Source of the DNA: Pseudomonas knackmussii B13
Lineage (GTDB): Bacteria; Pseudomonadota; Gammaproteobacteria; Pseudomonadales; Pseudomonadaceae
Direction: 5' to 3'
Assembly (NCBI RefSeq): GCF_000689415.1
Contig: NZ_HG322950.1
Location: 5,277,501-5,341,500, forward strand
DNA: 64,000 nt
Each line of letters opens with the position of its first letter. Position 1 is the stretch's first letter. The translations under genes and the position numbers were made by a program. The notes under the pieces were generated by a model that was not told the origin of the DNA, ran no database searches, and saw nothing but the letters and a program-made list of their open reading frames with translations. Positions 1 through 8,792 of the stretch are shown here, piece by piece.

Positions 1-126
1 TTGGCGGATCGAAAATTGGTCGGCGATTTTACACAGCAAGTGGCCACCAGTTGATAGATTTATTATTCGAATAGCCAAAAAATCAATTCGCAAAATCTAT
101 CATTCAACCTGACGTCACGTGGAACC

Positions 127-387
127 TCACTGGCAAGCCAGCACCGCAGCGCGCAGCTGCGCCTCATAACCCAGGCGCTGCTGCCGCTCAGCCAGCAACG
201 CCCGCACCTTGACCTGCAGGCTATCCCCCTTCTTCAGCATCGCCGTCGCCCAACTCGGTTCCTCCACCGCCGGAGCCCGGCAAGGTACGGCGACCGGCAC
301 CTCTACGCGCACCGTGCGCGGCTCAGGCTCGACCTGGCCGGCGCACCCAGCCAACGCAACTAATCCCCACAGCACCAGCCACTTCAT
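127..387 (-). CDS. Rz1-like outer-membrane spanin lipoprotein
   Basis: An 86-residue protein with a short signal peptide ending in a lipobox (VALAGC, Cys at about residue 15), so it is expected to be lipidated and held at the outer membrane. It starts inside the last codons of the upstream coiled-coil protein (ATGA-type overlap at 384-387), the usual nested layout of phage o-spanin and i-spanin genes. Spanin pairs fuse inner and outer membranes at the end of lysis. The family assignment rests on lipobox, size and neighbour; no longer similarity is recognised. Confidence 0.65.
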   Translation of the reverse strand: MKWLVLWGLVALAGCAGQVEPEPRTVRVEVPVAVPCRAPAVEEPSWATAMLKKGDSLQVKVRALLAERQQRLGYEAQLRAAVLACQ

Positions 388-758
388 AGACCCAACTCCT
401 TGTCGATGATGTCGGACGCAATCTGCGCCGGGTCACCGTCGGCGTGCTCTTGCTGCAGGCGCTGTGCCGCGGCGTAGTGCTGGTCAGCCTGCTGCTGTGC
501 ACTGGCGACAGCCTGGGTAGCCTTCGCCTGGCGCTGCTCGGCCTGGTTGGCCAGGCCTGCGATGGCGGTGTTCTGGTCGCCCACCAACGTTTCCAGATTG
601 CCGCGGGCGGCGCGGCATGTAGTCAAGTCCTGGGCCGACTGGTCGAGCTGCGGCCGGTAGTGCCCGGCGGCCAGCCACACGCCCAGCCCGGCGCCCGCGG
701 CTACCAGCAGCAGCACGGCAAGCACCAGGCCGGCCGCCTTCCAAGGGAAGCTCTGCAT
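384..758 (-). CDS. Rz-like inner-membrane spanin
   Basis: A 124-residue protein with one N-terminal membrane segment (about residues 9-30) followed by a long Ala/Gln-rich, coiled-coil-prone periplasmic stretch. This is the architecture of an i-spanin. It sits directly after the endolysin and overlaps the lipoprotein gene, so it probably pairs with that o-spanin to complete host lysis. The family is inferred from topology and position. Confidence 0.6.
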   Translation of the reverse strand: MQSFPWKAAGLVLAVLLLVAAGAGLGVWLAAGHYRPQLDQSAQDLTTCRAARGNLETLVGDQNTAIAGLANQAEQRQAKATQAVASAQQQADQHYAAAQRLQQEHADGDPAQIASDIIDKELGL

Positions 759-767
759 GGCTCGCTC

Positions 768-1181
768 CTACGGGACGTCACGGTAGAAGGCGTGATGGCC
801 GATCACCGCCGTGCGCTTCGCCTGCGCGGCCCAGGCTGGCGGCTTGGCCATGGTGGTGGCGTAGTAGTGTGTGGCCCCTCCGGTCGGGTCTGCCTGACTG
901 CCGCTGATCACCGCCACAGCAGCTTCGCGGGCACGCATGTACTCGCCAGCCGGGATCTGATTCGCGCCGGATAGGTAGAGGTAGTTCGGGTCGTTCTTGT
1001 TCCAGCAGCTGAACTGCCAGGGCGCCTGGCAGACGCTGACGATGTCCTTCCCCCACCAGCCGGGCTTCGCCGCGCGGTTCCGGATCGTCCAGCCGACAGC
1101 GACCATGCCGGCCGCCCCTTCGCCGCGCGCTTCGCCCCACAGCGTCCGCGCCAGCACATCAACATCACGGTCTTGGCCCAT
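768..1181 (-). CDS. Endolysin, SleB/Hydrolase_2-type cell wall hydrolase
   Basis: A 137-residue protein with the N-terminal LARTLWGEARGE motif typical of the SleB/CwlJ-type hydrolase family; the Glu residues of WGEARGE are the expected catalytic ones. Later motifs include the WQFSCW and HYYAT segments also typical of phage members. There is no signal peptide, so export depends on the holin about 21 kb upstream in the same late transcript. It acts on peptidoglycan ahead of the spanins. Confidence 0.8.
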   Translation of the reverse strand: MGQDRDVDVLARTLWGEARGEGAAGMVAVGWTIRNRAAKPGWWGKDIVSVCQAPWQFSCWNKNDPNYLYLSGANQIPAGEYMRAREAAVAVISGSQADPTGGATHYYATTMAKPPAWAAQAKRTAVIGHHAFYRDVP

Positions 1182-1196
1182 GGTTTCCTCCGGGCA

Positions 1197-1222
1197 TGAA
1201 AAAGCCCGCCAGGTGGCGGGCT
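1197..1222 (-). terminator. Hairpin/terminator between tail fibre and endolysin
   Basis: A perfect inverted repeat AGCCCGCC-AGGT-GGCGGGCT is followed on the minus strand by TTTTTC. It lies between the tail-fibre stop and the endolysin start. Confidence 0.6.
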
Positions 1223-1246
1223 CAGTTGCTGGGATGGTGGATTGAT

Positions 1247-2305
1247 TCAGGCGCCCTGGAGGGCGCGTAGTGCCGCCTTCGTTTCGTCGAGCTCCCGGCG
1301 CATCTTCTGCAGCATGGCGACCATGTCAGCGATCATGAACGAGGCGTCCATGCCCTGGTACACCGGGACTTCCTCGGTGAACGACCAGGCCGCGTCTTCG
1401 CCGTATGGGGTAAGGTCTGCCGGTTCTTCCACGCGCTCGGCGAGCAGGGTGTAGTTCGCCGCGCGGATATTACCGACGCGCTGGACCTGGTCCTTCGTGC
1501 CGGTGGCCACGTCGGGGTCTACCGCCTGCGCCTCGTGGGCGATGAAACCCTTACCCGGCTGGCCGTTGGATTTCCATATCCAGGTGGCAGGACGGTAGGC
1601 CAGCACCCGCGCTTCGGCCGCTTGGGGGTCGATATCAGCGACCTGGTCCTTGAGCCGGTAATCGGAGCTGGTGTTGTACGCAGTGGTGGTGCCGTTGGTG
1701 GTTATCGTACCTACCGTAGTCGCACCGTTGCTGATGAATGTTTCCAACGTCTGGTTGCCGGAGGCCACCCCGAGGCGCAGCGGCCCGGAGCCAGTGGCGT
1801 AGGCTGACAGCGTGCCCGCAGCACCGCGGTACATTCCGACGGTCTGTGTGCCGATAGGATCGCTAGAGCTGCTGCCTACGTACCAACCTCCTGATGGATC
1901 GAAGCGCATCCGTTCAGTGTTCGCCGTACCAAAAAGCAGTGGCAGCTGAGTGCCCGTACCAGTGGCGTTGACCATTATCTGAACGTAGACGCCGTTGTTC
2001 TGCAGGATGCCGATCGAGGTGTTCTCCGGATCAGTCGCACCGAACAACTGCATGCCGCTGATGCTAGATGTACCGTTGGGCAATACCGGCAGCATGGTCT
2101 GCCCGTTGGTCACGTTGCTCTGGAACCAGGTGCGGTTGGCCACCGACCCAGCAGGGGAGGAAAAATCCCCTGTGATCCGCCGGCCGCTGCCGCTGAAGTT
2201 CAGGTTGCCCGGGTGCTGCATCGTTTCGCCCGGCTGGTACTCGGCAATCGCCGTCACTGCCGAGCCGGTGTAAGACAGGCGCACCGGAATGAAGGTATCA
2301 GCCAT
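1247..2305 (-). CDS. Tail fibre/tip protein with C-terminal S74 intramolecular chaperone
   Basis: A 352-residue Gly/Thr/Ser/Asn-rich protein. The C-terminal third (from about residue 214) begins with SSDYRLKD, the signature of the endosialidase-chaperone (Peptidase_S74) domain, and ends in a helix predicted to trimerise. In that family the chaperone drives trimer folding and then cuts itself off after a Ser of this motif. It is the last structural gene before lysis, the usual position of the receptor-binding fibre. Its start overlaps the end of the 68-residue ORF upstream. Confidence 0.75.
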   Translation of the reverse strand: MADTFIPVRLSYTGSAVTAIAEYQPGETMQHPGNLNFSGSGRRITGDFSSPAGSVANRTWFQSNVTNGQTMLPVLPNGTSSISGMQLFGATDPENTSIGILQNNGVYVQIMVNATGTGTQLPLLFGTANTERMRFDPSGGWYVGSSSSDPIGTQTVGMYRGAAGTLSAYATGSGPLRLGVASGNQTLETFISNGATTVGTITTNGTTTAYNTSSDYRLKDQVADIDPQAAEARVLAYRPATWIWKSNGQPGKGFIAHEAQAVDPDVATGTKDQVQRVGNIRAANYTLLAERVEEPADLTPYGEDAAWSFTEEVPVYQGMDASFMIADMVAMLQKMRRELDETKAALRALQGA

Positions 2306-2504
2306 TGAGGGTCACCGGGAGCGTGGTTGATGTTCCGCTGCTGAGAAGAATCGGCAGGCTGTAGGTTGCCGACAGGTCCAGCGATGTAGCGACTCCACTG
2401 CTGAGCAAGACGGGAAAGTAGGCGGGGATGCCGGCGACAGAGTCGCCGGCAGGCAGTTCGCGCGAGTACCCCGACACCTGCACGAGAGGTCGGCGGACGG
2501 TCAT
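2298..2504 (-). CDS. Small phage structural protein of unknown function
   Basis: A 68-residue protein overlapping the tail-fibre start by 8 bases. It contains two related segments, PVLLSSGVATSL and PILLSSGTSTTL, so about half of it is an imperfect tandem repeat. No family is recognised. Position suggests a tail-fibre accessory or a fibre N-terminal attachment piece. Confidence 0.5.
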   Translation of the reverse strand: MTVRRPLVQVSGYSRELPAGDSVAGIPAYFPVLLSSGVATSLDLSATYSLPILLSSGTSTTLPVTLNG

Positions 2505-2510
2505 AGCCGG

Positions 2511-3026
2511 TTACGCCAAGATGACCGGCTGTCCCAGTTCGACGTTCACCGAAGTGGCCGCCACCGCAACTCCGACCTTCTGCTGGATGTTGCCCGTGGC
2601 AGTTGGTGGCGTTGCCACGCCCTTGCCGGGAGTCGACGCGCTGAGCCAGACATCACCAGGGGTCATTCCGCTGACTTGGGTGTTGGTGCCCTCGAAGTAC
2701 ACGGTCGCGGCGGCGGCGGAAGCCACAGCAGCCAGGACAAAGCCGTGCGCCTGCTTGGCGACGCCCCCCGAGGCATCGGCCTTACGCACAGCGAAGGCGG
2801 AGGCGTTTGACCACACGTTGACGTAGTCCCCGGCCGCCAGCGCCTCACTCGCAGTGATCACTGCGGTATCAGCGCCCAAGCCGACCGGCATCATCGAGGT
2901 GTCGAGTCGGCCGCTGGCGTCCAGCGCCGGGATGTCCCCTGCGTTCGCGACACCGGCGGAGGTTTGGGTGGCAACCACTTCTTGCAGGTTGCCGTTATTG
3001 TTCGTCAGGTACTTGTCACCAGCCAT
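2511..3026 (-). CDS. Phage structural protein, possible fibre/decoration protein
   Basis: A 171-residue Ala/Gly/Val/Thr-rich, probably beta-rich protein without signal peptide. The stretch around residues 55-170 reads like the short beta-repeat proteins (DUF2190-like) that coat virions, though that resemblance is weak. It lies in the tail-tip gene block between a collagen-like protein and the 68-residue ORF, with only a few bases between genes, so it is cotranscribed and probably virion-associated. Confidence 0.5.
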   Translation of the reverse strand: MAGDKYLTNNNGNLQEVVATQTSAGVANAGDIPALDASGRLDTSMMPVGLGADTAVITASEALAAGDYVNVWSNASAFAVRKADASGGVAKQAHGFVLAAVASAAAATVYFEGTNTQVSGMTPGDVWLSASTPGKGVATPPTATGNIQQKVGVAVAATSVNVELGQPVILA

Positions 3027-3029
3027 CTA

Positions 3030-3563
3030 TCAAGCCTCCAGCGTGATCGCCACGCCCATGTCGAGAAAGAGAGTCGTCGCGTTCATGGCGAATCCGACGA
3101 CCAGGGAAAACGCCGCGTCCTGCGGCAGGGATTGGGTAACCTGGCCGGCATGCCCGAGGAACACCGGGCCACTGCTCCAGGCCCAGCCCTCAAACATCAC
3201 CTCGCCAGAGCGCTGGATGTTCACCGGCGCTCCGGCATCCGCTGCTCCCAGCGTCAGGCCGAGCGTGTTGCTCCGGCTGTCCAGCGCGCCGCAGTCGGCG
3301 TAATCAACCGCGACGCCGTCGGGGGAGAAAACCAGCCGGTGACCGCTCAGCGGGACGGCGGCGACCTTCTGTAACGCACTCCCGCCCGCCGGACCCGGAT
3401 TACCTTGCGGCCCTGGCGGCCCCTGCTCACCAGCAGTGACCACCAGCAGTTCCGCGCCTGCGGTGACCGTCACCGCGTATTCGTTGATCTGTTCGAGCAC
3501 AAGCGGGGGCATGTCGCTCTCGACCGCCACCGCCCAAGGCTCGATCTGCTCCGCATCGCTCAT
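3030..3563 (-). CDS. Tail-tip protein with a short collagen-like segment
   Basis: A 177-residue protein. After a beta-rich N-terminus there is a short Gly-X-Y run (GPPGPQGNPGPAGG, about residues 47-62) and then another beta-rich domain. Collagen-like segments in phage tail fibres make triple-helical shafts, so the protein is probably a trimer in the tail tip. No full-length family is recognised. Confidence 0.5.
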   Translation of the reverse strand: MSDAEQIEPWAVAVESDMPPLVLEQINEYAVTVTAGAELLVVTAGEQGPPGPQGNPGPAGGSALQKVAAVPLSGHRLVFSPDGVAVDYADCGALDSRSNTLGLTLGAADAGAPVNIQRSGEVMFEGWAWSSGPVFLGHAGQVTQSLPQDAAFSLVVGFAMNATTLFLDMGVAITLEA

Positions 3564-3570
3564 GCTGTCC

Positions 3571-4143
3571 TCACTGCTCGACGGTCACCTGGCCGCGGAA
3601 GAACCGCGACACCGTGCCGTCGGGGAAGGTGATATCCAGGTGATACCAGCCGGAAGTCCAGGTGAGCGCCGCGGTGTCGGCGGCAGGAATCTCGACCACC
3701 AGCGTTCCGGGCGCACCTGGGCTGATGCCATCACCACTGGAGAGCGTCAGCAGAAGCGCGCCGCCCTCCTCCCGCTCGCGGATCTCCAGGCTGGCCGTGG
3801 CGCCGGTCAGGTCTACCGGCGACTGGTAGATCAGCTGGCCGCCGGCTGGGTTGAGGCCGACGCCGCTCAGCGCGTTGATCTCCAGCGTGTCGGCGTCGAT
3901 CACCTCCACACGGTGTGCAGGCTGCCGGCCAGGCTCGCGGTTGAGGTTCGGGAATCCGCTCGCCCCGGCGATCCACGCCAACCAGTCGCCGTCCAGGCCG
4001 TGGCCGGGGGCGGTGAGGCGGAGCGGTGCTGTGGGGGCAATAGCCGAGATCGCTCGGTATTCCCGGCGCGGCTGCATGAAACGCCGGGTGTCGCGGTAGG
4101 TCGCGCCGCGAGCGATGCACATGGGCACGCGAGCTGCCTGCAT
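3571..4143 (-). CDS. Phage tail-tip protein of unknown function
   Basis: A 190-residue protein, predicted mostly beta, with segments on binding-type folds (ITFPDGTVSRFFRGQVTVEQ at the C-terminus) seen in many phage structural proteins. It is the first gene after the hairpin at 4167-4188 and is followed after 7 bases by the collagen-like gene. Function is assigned only by position in the tail-tip module. Confidence 0.45.
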   Translation of the reverse strand: MQAARVPMCIARGATYRDTRRFMQPRREYRAISAIAPTAPLRLTAPGHGLDGDWLAWIAGASGFPNLNREPGRQPAHRVEVIDADTLEINALSGVGLNPAGGQLIYQSPVDLTGATASLEIREREEGGALLLTLSSGDGISPGAPGTLVVEIPAADTAALTWTSGWYHLDITFPDGTVSRFFRGQVTVEQ

Positions 4144-4166
4144 GGGGTTCTCCCGTCAGAAATGAA

Positions 4167-4188
4167 GACCCCGCCAGGTGGCGGGGTC
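4167..4188 (-). terminator. Intercistronic hairpin in late operon
   Basis: A perfect inverted repeat GACCCCGCC-AGGT-GGCGGGGTC covers the stop of the 233-residue gene. Its core and loop (CGCCAGGTGGCG) are identical to the hairpin at 1203-1222. The minus-strand U-run is weak, so it may attenuate or stabilise mRNA rather than terminate. Confidence 0.45.
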
Positions 4189-4888
4189 AGAAGGTGGTCA
4201 GGCCGGCGTAGTTCTCGATTCGGATGATCGGCTCGCCGTGCTGCAGGTACTCGATGATGTAGCCGCCGATCGGCGACTCTGGGATCGTCAGCGTGAAGTC
4301 GCCGTCCTCATTGGTCCCGGTCGTGCCGGCCGGCACATCGAAGTGGGCGGAGCTGACGCCCGGCATGAAGAGCACCAGCGGGCCGGTGCTTGTCGGCCAG
4401 AGTTCGATCCGATGACCGGGGAAAGGCGTCTCGCCAGGGGTATAGCCATACCCATTGACCGACAGGGTCAGAATCTCCGCCTCCGGCGGGTACCAGGCCC
4501 ACGCACTCTGGAAGTTCTCCGGCCCGGCGATCGTCAGCAAGGCAGCCTCGCACTCCTGCACCAGAACCCGAGTGCTCTCGAAGTGCCCCATCGCTTCGGC
4601 GGTGACATTGCAACTGCAAATCGAGCCGGCGGGCCAGTCGAGCTGGCTGCCGCCTTCATAGGCGCGCCGCAGGGGCTGGAAAATCGTCCCGTTCGGTTGG
4701 TAGCGGATAACCTCGCACGCGCCCGTGCCATCGGCGCTTGACAGGGTCAGCAGCACATAGTCGTTCTTGCCGGGAAGCAGGGCGGCCAGCGCATCGAGGG
4801 CGGCCTGCGCCAATGGCAGGACGCTGTACTCGTCCGACGGTAGCGCGCCCACGAGAGGCTCGCTGAAGTTGTTCAGCCAGTACTGCAT
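4187..4888 (-). CDS. Phage tail-tip/baseplate protein of unknown function
   Basis: A 233-residue protein with an acidic, beta-rich sequence. The C-terminal part (about residues 130-230) looks like an immunoglobulin-like or carbohydrate-binding-like sandwich (LSVNGYGYTPGETPFPGH). No family is recognised with certainty. It follows the 610-residue protein by 9 bases and is probably part of the tail tip. Confidence 0.45.
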   Translation of the reverse strand: MQYWLNNFSEPLVGALPSDEYSVLPLAQAALDALAALLPGKNDYVLLTLSSADGTGACEVIRYQPNGTIFQPLRRAYEGGSQLDWPAGSICSCNVTAEAMGHFESTRVLVQECEAALLTIAGPENFQSAWAWYPPEAEILTLSVNGYGYTPGETPFPGHRIELWPTSTGPLVLFMPGVSSAHFDVPAGTTGTNEDGDFTLTIPESPIGGYIIEYLQHGEPIIRIENYAGLTTF

Positions 4889-4897
4889 GGTGACTCC

Positions 4898-6730
4898 TTA
4901 AATCCAGGTCCCGCGGGCGCGGTTCGTTGGGCTCCAGTCGAGGTCGACATTGAGCGCATGCGTGATGGGGTGATAACTGGCCGTGAGGCGCGTTCGGTCG
5001 ACGTTGTCGGTTGCGGTGCGCGGGTTTACCCAGGCCGAGCCAACGGTGGCCACCGCCTTTTTCGACTTAGCCCACACCGGCGTAGATGCCGAACTGTCCT
5101 CAAAGCGTTCCACCCGCAGGGCGGAGGCGTGATTGCAAAGCCGGATGACGTTGCAGTCGAAGCGCAAATACGGCTCCTCTGCGCGCATCACGACGGACAT
5201 TCCCACCCGCTGCACCGGGAGGGGATCGCCGCCGACATTGGCGTACCCATGGCCATGGAGATCAAGCGTGCTCAGCACCTCTCCGTCGTAGGTCACCGTC
5301 ATCGGATTGCTCCAATGGTCGCCAGACGGAATCGTGTTGAACGAGTCGGGACCGCCGATCATGTAGCGCGCGGTCGCCCCGACCGGCGAAAAGACCAGGT
5401 CGGTGAAGCCATCCAGAGTGGCGTCGTTGACGCTCAAGGATACCGAGTAGGCGTAGCTGACATTAACCGGAGCCGTGAACTCGCAGCGTGAGAACTCCTC
5501 ACCATCGCGCTTATGGATCATCCGCTCGGTGTAGCTGCCCGAAGCGTTGAGCGTAAGGGCTACGGTGACCGTACCACTGCGCGACCCGGTTACCGCCGAC
5601 CCAGTGACCAGCTTATAGCTGCCGCTGTAGGTCATCTCCGGCGTGTTGTAGGTCATCTGGGAGTCCTGCTCCCAGTCGATGGTCGTCCGCACCAGGTTGT
5701 TGTTCTCGTCGAACACCACCGACACCAGGCGATTCTTCAGGTATGCCTGGCCCTGGACGGTGCCGATCGAGAAGTAAAACGTCGTCGTGGAATAGCCGTA
5801 CTGCCAGTCTGGGTCGCCAACCTGAAGCACCGAGAACGGGGTCGGCTCATAGATGGCTTCCCCGTGTAGCAGGTTGCCGCCGGCATCGCGTTCTTCGACC
5901 AGCACCGTGCCTTTGAATTGAGGTCGGATGCGCCAGTTATTCGGTACCGAGCCAATCAACTGATTGTGGCGATCACCGAACGTCTCAATGCGCGTGTGCA
6001 GAACCGACAGCGCGACCGTGAAGTTCGGGCCGTTTCCTACCAGGTCGAGCTGCAGAAACCCATAGGGCAGATCGCGGATATCCGCCGGCAGCGTGCGGTT
6101 CGGCATCAGCGCGATAACCACCGAGCGCCCATGACTGGCGATACTCGAAATCCGCATGGCCAGCATCGAGCCGTTCGGCGCCACCAGGTCGGGCGGATTC
6201 TCCTGGCCGAGCGAGCCAAGGATGCCGCCAATCGACACGGGCGCATCGACCGGGTCGCCGACGTAGCCGAACGGCGTGACGTCGAAGCTGAGACTCAGCG
6301 AACCGCCGGCAGCGACGCTGCCATAGCGCAGGCTGGGCGTACCGGTTGGCTTCACCAGCCAGCGCTTCCCTGCCGGGTCAATGCAGATCCAGCCCTTCAG
6401 GGCCTGGCCCGCGAGAGCCTGAGTCGATCCGGAGAGCAGCGCATAGTCCTGCCACACGCGCCCTTCCTGCAGCTCGTCGGCGGCCTCCTCCTCGGTGATG
6501 TCCAACTCGGCGACGCCGGGCACCTTTACCAAGTGCACATTGCCCTGGTCCTCGTTTGGAATGCCCACGGCCGCGTCAACCAGCGAGGTCGCGATATCGG
6601 CTGGCAGGGCGAACTGAAGCCCCGAGGCCTTGTAGACCGGAGAGGTACCGCCAATCAGGGCCAGTCCATGTATGGCATGCCCCCACCAGCGGACCTGGCC
6701 GAGGTCCAGGATGTTGATCTCGTCGTTCAT
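4898..6730 (-). CDS. Large phage tail-tip protein
   Basis: A 610-residue protein without signal peptide or obvious coiled coil, rich in Thr, Asn, Tyr and Val and so probably beta-structured. It starts on the last base of the preceding stop codon (TAATG). Size and place, downstream of the tape measure and hub candidates, suggest a central tail-tip or host-contact protein. I do not recognise a defined domain. Confidence 0.5.
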   Translation of the reverse strand: MNDEINILDLGQVRWWGHAIHGLALIGGTSPVYKASGLQFALPADIATSLVDAAVGIPNEDQGNVHLVKVPGVAELDITEEEAADELQEGRVWQDYALLSGSTQALAGQALKGWICIDPAGKRWLVKPTGTPSLRYGSVAAGGSLSLSFDVTPFGYVGDPVDAPVSIGGILGSLGQENPPDLVAPNGSMLAMRISSIASHGRSVVIALMPNRTLPADIRDLPYGFLQLDLVGNGPNFTVALSVLHTRIETFGDRHNQLIGSVPNNWRIRPQFKGTVLVEERDAGGNLLHGEAIYEPTPFSVLQVGDPDWQYGYSTTTFYFSIGTVQGQAYLKNRLVSVVFDENNNLVRTTIDWEQDSQMTYNTPEMTYSGSYKLVTGSAVTGSRSGTVTVALTLNASGSYTERMIHKRDGEEFSRCEFTAPVNVSYAYSVSLSVNDATLDGFTDLVFSPVGATARYMIGGPDSFNTIPSGDHWSNPMTVTYDGEVLSTLDLHGHGYANVGGDPLPVQRVGMSVVMRAEEPYLRFDCNVIRLCNHASALRVERFEDSSASTPVWAKSKKAVATVGSAWVNPRTATDNVDRTRLTASYHPITHALNVDLDWSPTNRARGTWI

Positions 6731-7056
6731 TAGGTCTCCGGCTCGGCGTAGATCATCAACACCTCGGCGCCGTTGGAGTCGTGGAAAGTCACCTGCTGGA
6801 TCGGCTTCACCCGGAACGACCAGAGGCCGTCTGAGCTCTGCAGGGTCTGCTCGGCGTAGTAGGTGCGCGCCGCGACCTCCACAATCGGGCTGGCGATCCC
6901 GCCGCCGGTGCCGGTGGACGCCGGGTCCTGCCAGTCACCGCGCCCCTTCGTCGCCGGTCGGGAGCCCTTGGCTTCGAGCGGCGACAAGCTGCGCCCCTGC
7001 CGATCCTGGGCCTGCAGACTGTTGAGGTCGGTCTTCAGCTGGTTGATACCGGCCAT
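6730..7056 (-). CDS. Small phage tail-tip protein
   Basis: A 108-residue protein. The N-terminal 30 residues are helical (INQLKTDLNSLQAQDRQGRS) and the rest is beta-like, ending in a segment resembling a hub-associated clamp. It lies 2 bases after the 577-residue gene and overlaps the 610-residue gene. Unknown family; membership of the tail-tip complex is inferred from tight spacing. Confidence 0.45.
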   Translation of the reverse strand: MAGINQLKTDLNSLQAQDRQGRSLSPLEAKGSRPATKGRGDWQDPASTGTGGGIASPIVEVAARTYYAEQTLQSSDGLWSFRVKPIQQVTFHDSNGAEVLMIYAEPET

Positions 7057-7058
7057 CG

Positions 7059-8792
7059 CTACAGCTCCAGCAAGTCGTTCGGGATCGCCACCCGGTAGGT
7101 GGCCGTCTGCTCGGCGGTGAACTCATCGCGGTGCGTCGCCGGCACCTCCGGCGCGGTGAGCTGGAAGCGCCGCGGGAACTCTTCCGGTGGCGTACCCGGC
7201 GCCGGGTTGTCGTAGTTGCCCGCGAACCCGTCGAGTGTGTCGTCGTAGACCAACAGCGGGTTCTTCCCGCGGATCTGGCTATCCAGTTGAATCGGCGACG
7301 GCACGCTGCCGGACGGCTGGGTGTCCGGCGGCGCCGGCAGTTCCAGAGGGTCGGAGATCACGCCACCGCCACGGCTGATCGCCAGGGTCAGCGTGGTGAT
7401 CGCTGTCTGCCCGTCGAAGCTCCACTCATCCACGATGGAGAAGACCTTGCCCCGGGCCCGGCAGTGGTCGCCGAGATACAGGCTGTGGACAAGGTCGATT
7501 CCGCGCGCCATGGGCGTCGGCACCTGCCATCCCACCTTGTTGCCGCGATGGGCCGCCAGGATGCTCACTGACGCGGTGGCTAGCTGGCACTGCGCACTCA
7601 GCGCAAGCCGCTCGTCCTCACGCAAGTCGACGACCCAGTCCTCGAGTGCGTCCTGCTCTGCATCGGAGTCAGGGCCGCCGAAGTCGGCTTCCTCGAAGTC
7701 TTTCGCGCGATCCAGGTCGCTCTCCAGTGCCGTGCCATCGCGGCGCAGCACCTCACCGGCCTGGGCGATGCTCTCCGGCGCCTCCACCGTGAGGGTGTAG
7801 GTCTCGGTGATCGGCTGTCCCCAGCGCATGCCGCCGGCGAAGCTCGCCGCCAGCAGCAGGTTGTCGAAGTTGTTGATCCAGGCCTGCGGCGGGGTGCAGT
7901 AGATGCCGGTCGGCGGTAGCGCCAGCAGCTCCGCTCCGTTCAGCAGGTGATACCCCGCGCTGCTTAGCGCGTCCTTGATCATGTCGGTGCTGGGCACTTC
8001 CGACGACTCGTGCCGCCAGATGCAGAAGCTCGCGTCGATGGAAGTGCCCTGGATATCGGGGTGCTGCCAGTCGAAATCCTGGTGCCGCTCGCGCAGCCGC
8101 GTGAAGCGGTAGCTGATCGACAGCTCGACCCGGTTGACCCGCTCGGACAGTTTGGCCATCTCGACCGACAGCGACTGGTCAACGGTAGTGCCCGGGCCGA
8201 AGCTGGCAACCGGCGCCGTAGCCGCCCAGGGCGTTACGCGCAGCTCGCCGGTGACCGCGCGATCGAGACTGGCCGGCTGGGTTCCCAGGCGCTCCAAGGC
8301 ATAGTCCCAGTGGCTGCGCCCGTCGACCGGATCGAACACGTCCTCAGTCCACAGGCCGCCCACCAGGGTGTCGATGTCGGTGATATCCATCGCCTCGACC
8401 AGGTCCTGCAGGCGGTCGGTCGCCTCGCACGACACGATGCGATTGCGCGGGTCGTAGGTCGGCTGTTCGAGCCAGCCGGAGAAGCGCAGCTCTTCGAGCC
8501 AAGTGCCGTCCTGGCGGTCCTGGAAGTAGATCTCCACGGGACGCCCCGTCCAGCCGATTACGTCCACGCCAGCCGCTGGCAGGTAGATCGAGAACTCGGC
8601 GATGGCGGCGGCGCCCTCCTCCCGCTCGATGCGCACGGTGCCGGTGAGCTGCGCGGTCATGTCTACGCCACCGAGCATCAGCCGGCAGCGCCATACGACC
8701 ACCAGCGGCGGAACCACCGGTTCCACAGTCCCCGACGAGGAGCTCAGCGTGTTCAGCGGGACGCTGTTGAGTGGCGCGCCGTTGATCAGCAT
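7059..8792 (-). CDS. Putative tail hub/baseplate protein
   Basis: A 577-residue protein directly after the 169-residue gene. Residues 30-140 describe a measured field with segments such as VWRCRLMLGGVDMTAQL and EATDRLQDLVEAMD, the kind seen at the N-terminus of siphophage hub proteins that bind the distal tail. An acidic stretch (about residues 365-400, rich in D and E) interrupts the middle. It comes after the tape measure gene where hub proteins are encoded. Assignment is by position and general composition only. Confidence 0.5.
   Translation of the reverse strand: MLINGAPLNSVPLNTLSSSSGTVEPVVPPLVVVWRCRLMLGGVDMTAQLTGTVRIEREEGAAAIAEFSIYLPAAGVDVIGWTGRPVEIYFQDRQDGTWLEELRFSGWLEQPTYDPRNRIVSCEATDRLQDLVEAMDITDIDTLVGGLWTEDVFDPVDGRSHWDYALERLGTQPASLDRAVTGELRVTPWAATAPVASFGPGTTVDQSLSVEMAKLSERVNRVELSISYRFTRLRERHQDFDWQHPDIQGTSIDASFCIWRHESSEVPSTDMIKDALSSAGYHLLNGAELLALPPTGIYCTPPQAWINNFDNLLLAASFAGGMRWGQPITETYTLTVEAPESIAQAGEVLRRDGTALESDLDRAKDFEEADFGGPDSDAEQDALEDWVVDLREDERLALSAQCQLATASVSILAAHRGNKVGWQVPTPMARGIDLVHSLYLGDHCRARGKVFSIVDEWSFDGQTAITTLTLAISRGGGVISDPLELPAPPDTQPSGSVPSPIQLDSQIRGKNPLLVYDDTLDGFAGNYDNPAPGTPPEEFPRRFQLTAPEVPATHRDEFTAEQTATYRVAIPNDLLEL

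Noticed and set aside
1..126. A gene or attL at the left edge
   Set aside because: AT-rich sequence without an open frame; it contains no tmRNA-like 3' end, so the left attachment site is not in the window.
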